From contig JADJXP010000002.1 in assembly GCA_016715795.1 (NCBI GenBank), positions 2,181,285-2,245,284 of the forward strand: DNA of 64,000 nucleotides. The letters are read 5' to 3'. The notes below the pieces were generated by a model. The model made no database searches and was not told the DNA's origin. It worked only from the letters and a program-made list of their open reading frames with translations. Each line of letters begins with the position of its first letter. Position 1 is the stretch's first letter. The position numbers were made by a program, and so were the translations under genes. Below are positions 8,484 through 16,912 of this stretch, piece after piece. The stretch comes from Chloracidobacterium sp. Lineage in GTDB: Bacteria > Acidobacteriota > Blastocatellia > Pyrinomonadales > Pyrinomonadaceae.

Positions 8484-10103
8484 ATGAAATTTATGTTCCC
8501 GAGAGTGTCTCTTGCCGCATTTTTCCTGACTCTCGTCAGCCTGTTGTTCGCCTCCGGCTCAACCACGGCCCAGTCGCGAAAGGCCCGGGACGACAGGAAA
8601 AAGGCAACGGCTGCGAAGACCGCCAAGAACGCGAGAGATACTAAGAAGGAACGCGAACGCGCCCGGCAGTCCGCGAAGAACGCGCGGGACAATAAGGATA
8701 AGAAGCAGAACGCACGTGACCGGGAACGCGAAAAGCGCCAAAAAGAAAAAGAACGGCTGGCCGATGCTAAGTCGAAAAAGGACGTAAAGGGCAAACCCTC
8801 GCGTGCCGAACAGCGAAAAGCCGAAGCTGAACGCCGCCGCAAAGAGGCCGAACGCCGTGCGGCCATCGAGGCGGAACGTCGCCGCCGCGAACAGGCCCGC
8901 CGCGAGGCAATTGCGCGGGCGATAGCCTTTGAAAAAGGCCTGCGGACCGAGACGGTCGCGAACATTACAAAGGACGTGACCGAGGGTGAAGACCTAAATA
9001 TTCGCAGCGCCGCGGTGACGGCGCTCGGCGAGCATGCCGGCTCGGTCGTCGTGATGGAGGCCCAGACCGGCAAGGTTGTGACGATCATCAATCAGGATTG
9101 GGCCGTTCGCAGCGGTATCAAGCCGTGTTCGACGATCAAGCTCGTAACGGGCGTTGCAGGCCTTAACGAGGGCGTCATCGACAAGGAGTCAGGAGCGCTG
9201 AAAACGCCGTCGCGGCTCGGCCTCGACGATGCACTTGCATTCTCTAACAACGGATATTTCCAGCGGGCGGGCGTGAGCTTTGGCAATGAGAAGATGATCG
9301 CTTACGCCAAGCAGCTCGGCTTAGGCGAGCCGACGGGCATCAACCTTGAGGGCGAATACGCCGGAAAGCTGCCCTACGGCAACAGCAATCCGCGGATATA
9401 TTCGCACGGCGACGACTTTGAGGTGACGGGTGTTCAGCTTGCGGTGATGGTCTCGGCGATTTCGAATGGCGGCCATCGCGTGCTGCCGCGAGTTCCGCGA
9501 AACTCGATCGAGAAGGCAAATTTCAAGACCTTTTATAGAGACAACGTGGACGTTCCGACAAAGAGCGTTCGCCGCGTTATTCCGGGGATGATGGGCGCTG
9601 CGGAATACGGCACGGCGCGCCGCAATATGGACCAGTCGCTCGGCGTTGCCGGCAAGACAGGCTCCTGCATCAGCAAAGGAACGTGGGTCGGCCTGTTTGC
9701 CTCAGTAGCACCGATCGAGCAGCCGAAATACGCCGTCGTGGTCATCACACGCGGCCGGAGTGAGCGCGGACGCAAGGCCGCCGCAGTCGCGGCTCAGATC
9801 TATCGAGCTCTGGGAAACCACATAGTCCGAACGAACCGCAACCTTGCGATGACCGAATTCAATATCCAGCCTAAACGCGGGCTCGATCCGATGACGGCAA
9901 AGCTCGGCGATGAAGAGGACGATACGGATGGGGCCACTGATACCAATGCCGTTCCCGGCAACGTCATCGTCGTCCCGAGTGTGCCGCGTGACACGGCCCC
10001 GAAAAAGCTCGTGACAAGGACCGTCGATTCCAAGCCCGTATTTCCGCCGGTCGTGATCACGTACGATAAGGAAAAACCGCAAACGAGCCCACAGAAGCCG
10101 TAG
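8484..10103 (+). CDS. Penicillin-binding transpeptidase with charged N-terminal linker
   Basis: 539 residues. A signal peptide or anchor (SLAAFFLTLVSLLFASG) is followed by about 120 residues almost entirely of K, R, E, A and D, probably a long helix or coiled coil. The transpeptidase domain follows (about 185-445) with all three active-site motifs: STIK (nucleophile serine), SNN and KTGS. The C-terminus is Pro/Thr/Val-rich. There is no glycosyltransferase domain and no usual class B dimerisation domain, so it resembles a stand-alone PBP2-like or DD-peptidase-type enzyme acting on peptidoglycan. The basic linker might bind the wall or DNA; that is inference. It is transcribed away from the sensor kinase gene across a 170-nt gap. 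Confidence 0.88.
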   Translation: MKFMFPRVSLAAFFLTLVSLLFASGSTTAQSRKARDDRKKATAAKTAKNARDTKKERERARQSAKNARDNKDKKQNARDREREKRQKEKERLADAKSKKDVKGKPSRAEQRKAEAERRRKEAERRAAIEAERRRREQARREAIARAIAFEKGLRTETVANITKDVTEGEDLNIRSAAVTALGEHAGSVVVMEAQTGKVVTIINQDWAVRSGIKPCSTIKLVTGVAGLNEGVIDKESGALKTPSRLGLDDALAFSNNGYFQRAGVSFGNEKMIAYAKQLGLGEPTGINLEGEYAGKLPYGNSNPRIYSHGDDFEVTGVQLAVMVSAISNGGHRVLPRVPRNSIEKANFKTFYRDNVDVPTKSVRRVIPGMMGAAEYGTARRNMDQSLGVAGKTGSCISKGTWVGLFASVAPIEQPKYAVVVITRGRSERGRKAAAVAAQIYRALGNHIVRTNRNLAMTEFNIQPKRGLDPMTAKLGDEEDDTDGATDTNAVPGNVIVVPSVPRDTAPKKLVTRTVDSKPVFPPVVITYDKEKPQTSPQKP

Positions 10104-10423
10104 ATCTCTTCTCAGCGATCTCCGCGTTCTTGTCTCAGCGTCGTCTGCCTGGAAGATGGTTCCACACAGAGTTTCGCAGAGACTTGAAACTTGCCTTACG
10201 GAAAGCGTGTTGCGGCTTGACAGGATAGGCGGCTTACGGGATTATATTAGCTTTTCAAAAGTTTTCTTTTGATTGGAAATTTTATTTAGAGACGGGTTGT
10301 GCCCTGGCGAACTGATAGCAACTATTTTGACAGGGCTAACATCTGATTTGCGCGGAAATGAAGGAGCGATCCTTCCCGCCCATCAGTTAGAATTTTTTGG
10401 GATCCACCCGAGGAAAGAAGTAG
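10104..10423. other. Intergenic region without a recognised gene
   Basis: 320 nt between the transpeptidase gene and the next secreted protein. I see no ORF, RNA or strong repeat. A TTGACA at 10217 followed by an AT-rich TATATT at 10243 is a possible promoter, but its 20-nt spacing is long. Confidence 0.4.
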
Positions 10424-11695
10424 ATGAAAACGATCTTTAGATTTGCGAATGTTGGCCTGCTGACGGCCGTTTTACTTGCAGTTGGAGCTGTGACGGGCTT
10501 TGCTCAGGATGTGTGTGGTGAGGCACAGGCTGAGGCCAGAAACGCTGCGGGAGATAAGGTCCGACAGGACTTTACTGCGTATGGCACGGCCTCGCTGGAT
10601 GAGAAGGGCCGCATTATCGACGGTGCGAAGGCGTTCGTTGAGAAGTACGGCAGCTGCGAGACGACAAAGGACCTTACGGAGTACCTTAATAAGTATCTTC
10701 CGGGCATGGAGACCGCGCTTCGCAAGGCCCGCGAAGATGACCGAAAGGCAAAGCTCTACAAGCGGTTTAATGACAGCGTCAAGGCACCAAATTTTGATGA
10801 GACCTATGCGGTCGGAAAGGAGATCCTTGCAGGCGAGCCGGGCCAGCTTGACGTGGTCATCCTGTTAGGTTCGATCGGATACGACGAATCGTACAAGGGC
10901 AATTTCAAGTTCAACAACGAAACGCTCAGATATGCCCGCCAGGCGATCGCGGAGATCGAGGGTGGCAAGGCGTCGAAGGAATTCGGTCTCTTCCAGTGGC
11001 GCTATAAGAATAAGGAGAATGCCCTCGGCTGGCTGAACCTGACGATCGGCTATATCACCCAGGTTGGAAACAAGGACAAGAAGGGGGCTCTGCCGCACCT
11101 TTTCAAGGCGAGCCAGGCCGTCTCAGAGACCGCAAAGAACCCGATCCCGTACGAACTTATCGGCGGGTACTACTTTGATCAGTTAAACGCTCTCGTCGAG
11201 GAGATCAATGTGCTTAAGGCCAAGCAGGACAAGCCGGGCATCACTGAGGAAGAGATCAAGCAGCTCCTTGATGAGATCAAGGCCAAGGTCGCGATGACCA
11301 ATGGGACGGCGGAACGCGCGATCGACGCCTTTGGCCGTGCCGAGAAACTGGGCCAGGCCGCGGCTTACAAGACGAAGATGAAGGCCAATGTCGAGGCCGC
11401 CTATAAAGTACGGTTCGGCAATACGACCGGAATGGACCAGTGGGTCGCGACAGCGGTGGCGAAGCCTTTCATCAATCCGCAGACTCCGATCACGCCGATC
11501 AGCGATCCTGAGCCGGCCACAACAACTACGCCGGCGACGACAACAACGACGATGACCACCGGGCCGGCCGGCACAAAACCGGTAGCGAGCCCGGCGGCCA
11601 AGCCTGCGATCACACCGGCGACCAAGTCGACCACCGTGACAAAGCCGCAGGCAACGGTCAAAAAGCCGGTTGCCAGGACGAAGCGTAAGGCCTAG
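10424..11695 (+). CDS. Secreted protein of unknown function with Thr/Pro-rich tail
   Basis: 423 residues. The signal peptide ends near TGFAQ. Residues about 25-335 are alpha-helical, with the look of tetratricopeptide-like repeats (paired helices such as NALGWLNLTIGYITQ and GALPHLFKASQAV). The last 70 residues are low-complexity T, P, A and K, like a linker to the cell wall or membrane. GAGGAAAG-type ribosome binding precedes ATG 10424. No catalytic motif was seen. The gene stands alone before rnc. The function is not known. Confidence 0.8.
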   Translation: MKTIFRFANVGLLTAVLLAVGAVTGFAQDVCGEAQAEARNAAGDKVRQDFTAYGTASLDEKGRIIDGAKAFVEKYGSCETTKDLTEYLNKYLPGMETALRKAREDDRKAKLYKRFNDSVKAPNFDETYAVGKEILAGEPGQLDVVILLGSIGYDESYKGNFKFNNETLRYARQAIAEIEGGKASKEFGLFQWRYKNKENALGWLNLTIGYITQVGNKDKKGALPHLFKASQAVSETAKNPIPYELIGGYYFDQLNALVEEINVLKAKQDKPGITEEEIKQLLDEIKAKVAMTNGTAERAIDAFGRAEKLGQAAAYKTKMKANVEAAYKVRFGNTTGMDQWVATAVAKPFINPQTPITPISDPEPATTTTPATTTTTMTTGPAGTKPVASPAAKPAITPATKSTTVTKPQATVKKPVARTKRKA

Positions 11696-11790
11696 CCCCA
11701 CGAACTGTATTTTCTATTTCATCTATGCCGGGCGGCCTGATTGGCGTCCGGCTTTCCTTTTCGGGCCAGAGTCTTTAGAATTAGCTCTCG

Positions 11791-12519
11791 ATGCAGGCGC
11801 AGCTCGCGAGGCTTGAGAGCAAGCTCGGATACAGCTTCAAAGATATCGGCCTGTTGGAACGCGCGTTGACGCATAGGTCGTGGGCGTTTGAAAATCTGCC
11901 GGGTGCGAGCGAGGCGGAAATCCGCTCTCTCGAGAACGAGTCGATGGAATTTCTCGGCGACTCGGTGCTCGGCTTGGTGATTGCCGAACAGCTCTATACG
12001 TCGCGTTCGAACGCGACCGAGGGCGACCTGACGCTGATGAAGCATCACCTCGTCAGTACGGCGACGCTTGCAGTCGTCGCTGAGCGACTGAAACTGGGTG
12101 ATTTTGTCCGATTTGGGCGCGGCGAAGAAAAGACGGGCGGACGAAAGAAGCAGGCGCTGCTGGCGAACACGCTCGAGGCCGTTATCGCGGCGGTTTTCCT
12201 GGATGGCGGTTATGTATCGACGAGGCATTTCATAGCGACGCTGTTTGCAAAGGAGCTAAAGGCGGCGACGCCAGGAACTTCGCTTGACCATAAGACGACG
12301 CTGCAGGAACTGGTTCAGTCGAACGGCGTATCAGCCCCGCGATATGAACTATTGAATACCGAAGGGCCGCCGCATGCTCGAACATTCTACGTCCGGGTGA
12401 CATGGAATGGCGGAACGGCCTCCGGTGAGGGCACGTCGATAAAATCGGCCGAGATGATGGCCGCGGCCGAGGCATTGAAAGTGCTGATGCCTGCGAAGAA
12501 GCAAAAACTTAAGAACTAA
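11791..12519 (+). CDS. rnc: Ribonuclease III
   Basis: 242 residues, usual size for the family. It cuts double-stranded RNA in rRNA and mRNA processing. The N-terminal domain shows ALTHRSW and the signature NESMEFLGDSVLGLVIAEQLY, with the Mg-binding Glu and Asp, plus the second acidic cluster near NTLEAVIAAVFLDGG. The C-terminal double-stranded RNA-binding domain starts near TTLQELVQSNG and ends KSAEMMAAAEALKVL. It is followed 19 nt later by lepB, giving an rnc-lepB pair as seen, in other orders, in many bacteria. Confidence 0.97.
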   Translation: MQAQLARLESKLGYSFKDIGLLERALTHRSWAFENLPGASEAEIRSLENESMEFLGDSVLGLVIAEQLYTSRSNATEGDLTLMKHHLVSTATLAVVAERLKLGDFVRFGRGEEKTGGRKKQALLANTLEAVIAAVFLDGGYVSTRHFIATLFAKELKAATPGTSLDHKTTLQELVQSNGVSAPRYELLNTEGPPHARTFYVRVTWNGGTASGEGTSIKSAEMMAAAEALKVLMPAKKQKLKN

Positions 12520-12538
12520 GCGCACCGTATTGCAACTC

Positions 12539-13390
12539 ATGACCGAACCGAAACCGGAAACACCTTCAGTAAAAGAGGTAAAGCCAAAAGGGCCGCCGAA
12601 ATCGACCATTCGAGAGTATTTCGAATCGTTCGTGATCACGCTGATCATGGCGATATTCGGGATGACGTTTATCCTGCAGGCCGTGACTGTGCCGACGGGA
12701 TCGATGCAGAATACGATCCTTGTCGGCGATTATCTGCTGGTCAATAAGTTCATCTTTACGCCCGGCGGCTACGAGCTGCCGTTCCTGCCTCAGCGTGAGA
12801 TCGAGCGCGGTGACATCATTGTTTTTAAGTATCCGGGCAACAAGGTCTGCCGCGAGAATGACGATTCGCGTAATCTGATACCTTATCAGATCAATTATGT
12901 AAAACGTGTCATCGGGCTGCCGGGCGAGACGGTCGAGTTTAAGGATAATCAGGTCTATATCAACGGCAAGCTGCTGCCAGAGCACCGTATGATGGGCGAC
13001 GCCTCGGACAACCTTTCGGCGTTGAAAACTGCTGAATTCGAGCAAGCCCACGATGGCGAAAAGTACACGGTCTTTTATTCCAGCGAGTCGATGAATGCCG
13101 TCCGCGAGGGGATGAAGGTCTCGCGGGGACGTGGCGATAACCCTTGTCGCGGCTATCAGTTTGGCGTCGAGGGCAAGCCGTCGGTCGTGCCCGCCAACAG
13201 CTTTTTTGTCATGGGCGACAGCCGCGACAACAGCGAAGACAGCCGCTACTGGGGCTTTGTGCCGCGCGAGTTGATAATCGGACGTGCGATGTTCGTCTAT
13301 TGGTCCTGCGACCGAGGAGCGTCGAACGGCGATTTCTTCGGCTGCGTGACGCACCCACGGCTGAACCGGATCGGGAAATTCGTGAAGTAG
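12539..13390 (+). CDS. lepB: Signal peptidase I
   Basis: About 283 residues. One membrane helix (about 30-50) precedes the catalytic serine in TVPTGSMQNT; the general-base lysine lies in YVKRVIGLPGE; the C-terminal box GDSRDNSEDSRYWGFVP is intact. It removes signal peptides from exported proteins at the outer face of the inner membrane. I prefer ATG 12539 over the in-frame TTG at 12530, since it gives the usual short cytoplasmic tail. An insertion of about 50 residues with NPCRGYQFG lies between the lysine and the last box, within normal variation. Confidence 0.96.
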   Translation: MTEPKPETPSVKEVKPKGPPKSTIREYFESFVITLIMAIFGMTFILQAVTVPTGSMQNTILVGDYLLVNKFIFTPGGYELPFLPQREIERGDIIVFKYPGNKVCRENDDSRNLIPYQINYVKRVIGLPGETVEFKDNQVYINGKLLPEHRMMGDASDNLSALKTAEFEQAHDGEKYTVFYSSESMNAVREGMKVSRGRGDNPCRGYQFGVEGKPSVVPANSFFVMGDSRDNSEDSRYWGFVPRELIIGRAMFVYWSCDRGASNGDFFGCVTHPRLNRIGKFVK

Positions 13391-13397
13391 TCGTTGA

Positions 13398-13519
13398 TGA
13401 ATTGCCTCCACCTTCAGGTGGAGGATCAAATGCGAAAAAAAGTGGGGCTTTAGCCCAATTTCGGCTAAAGCCGGCAATACTGAGTGGTCTAACCCCCGGC
13501 TGAGGCCGGGGGCAATTCA
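13398..13519. repeat. Three-hairpin palindromic element
   Basis: A 122-nt unit bounded by TGAATTGCC and its inverse GGCAATTCA. Inside are three perfect stems in series: CCTCCACC/GGTGGAGG (13405-13424), GGCTTTAGCC/GGCTAAAGCC (13446-13472) and CCCCCGGC/GCCGGGGG (13493-13512). The organisation resembles REP or REPIN clusters mobilised by RAYT-type transposases, but none is present here. It fills the gap between lepB and psuG and might also stop transcription. Confidence 0.8.
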
Positions 13520-13534
13520 TTTTCGCTATACAGC

Positions 13535-14440
13535 ATGGAATTCACTATCAACCAAACAGTGAATGACGCCCTTCGGGACAAGAGGCCGGTTGTCGCCCTC
13601 GAATCCACTGTAATCGCCCACGGGTTGCCCTATCCGCAGAACATAGAAACAGCCCGAAAATGTGAGGCGGCCGTGCGTGAAGGCGGCGCAGTTCCGGCGA
13701 CGATCGCAGTGTTTGACGGCGAGTTTTGCGTCGGGCTGTCGAGCGAGCAGATCGAGCGGTTGGCGAGTGAGAAGGACGTGAGAAAGATCTCGCGACGCGA
13801 CCTGCCGATCGCGGTCGGCAATCGCCTTACGTGTGCGACAACGGTTGCGACGACCGCGTTCATTGCTCATCGCGCGGGGATTCGCGTGTTTGCGACCGGC
13901 GGGATCGGCGGCGTGCATCGCGGCTATTCGGCAGACGTTTCGGCAGACCTGCCTGAATTGGCACAGACGCCGATCACAGTGGTTTGTTCAGGGGCGAAGG
14001 CTATACTCGATCTTTCCGCCACACGCGAATGGCTTGAGACGCACGGCATTACCGTGCTCGGCTGGCAATGCGATACCATGCCCGCCTTCTATAGCGGCGA
14101 GAGCAGTTTGCCGGTCGATCAGCGAGTAGATACCGCGGAGCAGGCGGCGACGATCATTAGGGCCCGTGACGAATTGGAAATGGCCGGTGCCGTGCTCGTG
14201 ACCGTGCCGGTGCCGGTCGAGTTTACGATACCGTCCGCCGAGCTTGAGGCGATGGTCTCGGACGCGTTGCGGCGGGCCGAGGCCGAGAATGTTTCGGGCA
14301 AAGCCATCACGCCGTTCCTGCTCGCCGAGATGTCGCGCTCGACCGCAGGCCGAACGCTGGCGGCGAATATTGCGCTCCTTGAGAACAACGCTCGCGTGGC
14401 GGCGGCGATAGCGGCGGCACTGTCGGAACCGCCTGCGTAA
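13535..14440 (+). CDS. psuG: Pseudouridine-5'-phosphate glycosidase
   Basis: 301 residues, normal for the family. It splits pseudouridine 5'-phosphate into uracil and ribose 5-phosphate. Recognisable segments are VVALESTVIAHGLPYPQN, the region GAVPATIAVFDGEFCVGL, TTVATTAFIAHRAGIRVFATGGIGGVHR and the C-terminal GKAITPFLLAEMSRST. A partner PsuK kinase gene is not adjacent. The final codons (SEPPA and the TAA stop) come from the left arm of a palindromic element, so the tail has probably been rewritten by that element. Confidence 0.96.
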   Translation: MEFTINQTVNDALRDKRPVVALESTVIAHGLPYPQNIETARKCEAAVREGGAVPATIAVFDGEFCVGLSSEQIERLASEKDVRKISRRDLPIAVGNRLTCATTVATTAFIAHRAGIRVFATGGIGGVHRGYSADVSADLPELAQTPITVVCSGAKAILDLSATREWLETHGITVLGWQCDTMPAFYSGESSLPVDQRVDTAEQAATIIRARDELEMAGAVLVTVPVPVEFTIPSAELEAMVSDALRRAEAENVSGKAITPFLLAEMSRSTAGRTLAANIALLENNARVAAAIAAALSEPPA

Positions 14441-14546
14441 GCGGGCGGCCAGCTCCGCGGTGGCGCTAAGAGTTGTCGAAAGCGCGGCGGGTTCGGTTCG
14501 GTTCAGTCGGACGAACTGGCCGCCCGCTCACGCAGGCGTTTCCGAC
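14422..14546. repeat. Long inverted repeat overlapping the psuG stop
   Basis: Arms at 14422-14452 and 14516-14546 match inverted at 29 of 31 positions, with a loop of 63 nt. The core reads GCCTGCGTAAGCGGGCGGCC in the left arm. The left arm holds the last five codons and stop of psuG; the right arm ends 9 nt before the stop of the convergent minus-strand gene. It could form a terminator for both genes. It looks like a dispersed palindromic element inserted at the gene end. Confidence 0.8.
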
Positions 14547-14555
14547 TGGCCCGTC

Positions 14556-15311
14556 CTACTTCTTTTCCATTCGCATTTTTAATGTTTCGAGACGCTTGTT
14601 TGCTTCGGCGGCCTGCGCCGATGTCGCAAACCGCGACGCGACCTCTTTCCAGCTTGCGCCGTCATAGTGGTATTGCCGCGTCCCGGGATCAAAAAGGAAG
14701 GTCACGCCGAGCTTACGATAGCGATCGAGATAGCTGAAATTCAGATAGTAACTGTGCATCGGTGCCGCGGATGCCGCCATTTCACGACGGACGAGACGAC
14801 TCGCGGCCTCTTTTGAGAGCTTTGCGGCGGCTTCCTCAAGCAGGTCGCCATAGAGTAACAAGAGTGCGGGTTTGGTCGTAGAATTAGGATAAAGAGCAAA
14901 GAATTGCTGGGCGATCTCGATCTGGTCAAAGCCGCTTGATGCCTGGACGAGCTTTGAGAGGCGATCTTCGTCCGAGGCCCGAAATTTACCAAATACCGCA
15001 TCGGCCTGCACCCAGCCGAAGTTTTTCGGCGGGACCGTAACCTTGTAAAATTTCACACCGTCGGCCTCGGTGACGCCGAGGATCTGCACCTTTCGGCCGC
15101 GGCTCATTCGGTGGACCGCCTCTGAGAATAGGCTCGGGTTTTTTCTGAGGACTGACAGCGTCTCATCGATCACGATCGCCGATTGGCCGATCTCCGCTGA
15201 CTTTGTCGCGGCGACGCGAGGTTTTGCGGCGACACCCGCGGACTTCTTTTGAGCAGACATCGTCGCGCAAAGTCCGGCGGTCACAATAATTATCAGACCA
15301 ATCTTTTTCAT
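14556..15311 (-). CDS. Secreted protein with SH3-like N-terminal domain
   Basis: 251 residues with a signal peptide (MKKIGLIIIVTAGLCATMSAQ). Residues about 40-105 look like a bacterial SH3 domain: VLRKNPSLFSEAVHRMSRGRKVQILGV, then FGWVQADAVFG. The rest is helical with Tyr-rich YHYDGASWKEV near the end and no enzyme motif. The start codon overlaps the stop of ruvC by 4 nt, so it is co-transcribed with ruvC. Role unknown; peptide or wall binding would fit an SH3 domain. Confidence 0.82.
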   Translation of the reverse strand: MKKIGLIIIVTAGLCATMSAQKKSAGVAAKPRVAATKSAEIGQSAIVIDETLSVLRKNPSLFSEAVHRMSRGRKVQILGVTEADGVKFYKVTVPPKNFGWVQADAVFGKFRASDEDRLSKLVQASSGFDQIEIAQQFFALYPNSTTKPALLLLYGDLLEEAAAKLSKEAASRLVRREMAASAAPMHSYYLNFSYLDRYRKLGVTFLFDPGTRQYHYDGASWKEVASRFATSAQAAEANKRLETLKMRMEKK

Positions 15312-15805
15312 CGTGTCGCCGTCAGACGGCCGATCGGGCCGCAGTGGTGAAAGTGGCAGATCGCTATCGCCAGCGCGTCCGCCGCGTCAAGCGGTTTTGG
15401 CGGTTCCTTCATGCCGAGCAGAGCCTTGACCATTTGCTGGACCTGCTGCTTTTCCGCGTTGCCATAGCCGACAACAGTTTGTTTGACAAGCCGCGGAGCA
15501 TATTCGGCGATCTCAATGCCCCATTGTTCCGCGAGCAGCAGCATCGTGCCGCGGACCTGGCCGAGTTTTAACGCCACGCCGACATTTACCGCGTAAAACG
15601 TGTCTTCGACCGACAGCACGTCGGGCGAATGACGTTCGATTACGTCGGCCACGCCGTTGTAGATGTTGAGCAGGCGTTTTGAGAAAGCCTCTTTTGGGTT
15701 AGAGCAGACGGTGCCAAACTCGACGAGGGTGTATTTCGTCCCGCTGCCGTCAACGACGCCCCAGCCGAGCGTTTCACTGCCCGGATCGATCCCTAAAACG
15801 CGCAT
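15308..15805 (-). CDS. ruvC: Crossover junction endodeoxyribonuclease RuvC
   Basis: 165 residues. It cuts Holliday junctions in homologous recombination. The acidic active-site residues are visible: D in MRVLGIDPGSETLGWG, E in SVEDTFYAVN and the Asp pair in PLDAADALAIAICH. The basic loop PRLVKQTVVGYGNAEKQQVQ is also present. The gene is not beside ruvA or ruvB here; it forms a two-gene unit with a secreted SH3-like protein. Confidence 0.97.
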   Translation of the reverse strand: MRVLGIDPGSETLGWGVVDGSGTKYTLVEFGTVCSNPKEAFSKRLLNIYNGVADVIERHSPDVLSVEDTFYAVNVGVALKLGQVRGTMLLLAEQWGIEIAEYAPRLVKQTVVGYGNAEKQQVQQMVKALLGMKEPPKPLDAADALAIAICHFHHCGPIGRLTATR

Positions 15806-15917
15806 TTACCTTAAAAATCGCTGCCGAATTTGAAGCAAAGATACCGCACCTTTTTCGGCAAAAGCAAGCGTGACTTTAATTCGACGAGGCTATTTGCAAA
15901 AATGACTTGTTACCGAG

Positions 15918-16835
15918 ATGACCACCTCAATGACAGAAACGCGGCCGCAGGCGTCGATCAAGGCGTTGATGGCGGGTGCGATCGACTATGCGGGACTATT
16001 TCCGCCGGCCGGCTTGTCGATGCCTGAGGCAGTAATTAACTACGCGACGTATCGCAACAGCAATTACGCGTGGATGCTGGGCCGATTCGTGGTAACGGCG
16101 GCGCGGCTGGACGAGTTTTGTGGGAGCGCAAAGGATTTTATTTCGCGCGACGGCAACAACGCTTGGCGCATCGCGGTCGTGGCCGGGGACGACGTCACGA
16201 AAACGATCGACCAGGTCAAGAATTTTAATGCGGTGAACGGTCCCGGTATTGTGTGCGACGTGCTCGAGATACGGGCCGATTCGCAGGGAGTGATCGAGAA
16301 CGCGGCCATCTCGATGCCGAGCGATATTACGGCATATTTTGAATTGCCGCTCGACGCAACGCTGCCCGATCTTGTCTCGACGCTCGCCGTTCGCGGGCAG
16401 CGGGCGAAGATACGCACGGGCGGCGTGACGCCCGAGGCCTTCCCCTCGACGCGAGATGTCATTCGATTCGTCAAGACTTGTCTCGCGGCGAATGTTAGAT
16501 TTAAGGCGACCGCCGGGCTGCATCATCCGATACGGTGCTTTCGGCCGCTGACGTATGAGGCGGAGAGCGTGAAGGGCACGATGCACGGCTTTTTGAATCT
16601 GTTCCTGATGACCGGCTTCGCCCGCGAAGGCTATCGCCCGACGCTGCTTGAGGACGTGATGGAAGAGGAATTCGAAGAGGTATTTACTTTCGACGACCAG
16701 GCGGCCATCTGGCGTGACGAATACGTCTTATCGACCTGGCAGATCGAACGCATGCGCGAATACGGCCTGCAATCGTTCGGCTCATGCTCATTCGACGAGC
16801 CGGTCGCTGATCTTCAGAAATTAGGAGTTTTATAG
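15918..16835 (+). CDS. Conserved protein of unknown function next to fahA
   Basis: 305 residues with no signal peptide, so probably cytosolic. Noticeable segments are MAGAIDYAGLFPPAGLSMPEAV, KIRTGGVTPEAFPSTRDVIRF and FKATAGLHHPIRCF. The last one, with two histidines after a glycine-rich turn, and the alternating strand-helix pattern suggest a TIM-barrel-like enzyme, but I cannot name a family. It is followed 77 nt later by fumarylacetoacetase and may act in the same aromatic acid breakdown; that is inference from position only. Confidence 0.75.
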   Translation: MTTSMTETRPQASIKALMAGAIDYAGLFPPAGLSMPEAVINYATYRNSNYAWMLGRFVVTAARLDEFCGSAKDFISRDGNNAWRIAVVAGDDVTKTIDQVKNFNAVNGPGIVCDVLEIRADSQGVIENAAISMPSDITAYFELPLDATLPDLVSTLAVRGQRAKIRTGGVTPEAFPSTRDVIRFVKTCLAANVRFKATAGLHHPIRCFRPLTYEAESVKGTMHGFLNLFLMTGFAREGYRPTLLEDVMEEEFEEVFTFDDQAAIWRDEYVLSTWQIERMREYGLQSFGSCSFDEPVADLQKLGVL

Positions 16836-16903
16836 CCGCAAAAAGGCGCGAAAGGCGCAAGTAGGCGGTTTCTTATTTCGCGTCTTTTGCGCCTTTTTGC
16901 GGC
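16835..16903. repeat. Short inverted repeat between co-oriented genes
   Basis: A perfect 15-nt inverted repeat, GCCGCAAAAAGGCGC at 16835-16849 and its inverse at 16889-16903, with more imperfect pairing inside. The left arm begins at the last base of the upstream stop codon. It resembles dispersed A/T-run palindromes seen in many bacterial genomes; it could also be a transcription attenuator before fahA. Confidence 0.65.
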
Positions 16904-16912
16904 AAATCTTTT

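Noticed and set aside
8384..9091. 235-residue Arg/Ser/Phe-rich minus-strand frame opposite the transpeptidase gene
   Set aside because: It is the mirror of the K/R/E/A-rich segment and has low complexity; the plus-strand gene is clearly real.
12566..13477. 303-residue minus-strand frame opposite lepB
   Set aside because: lepB on the plus strand carries all catalytic motifs; the opposite frame has none.
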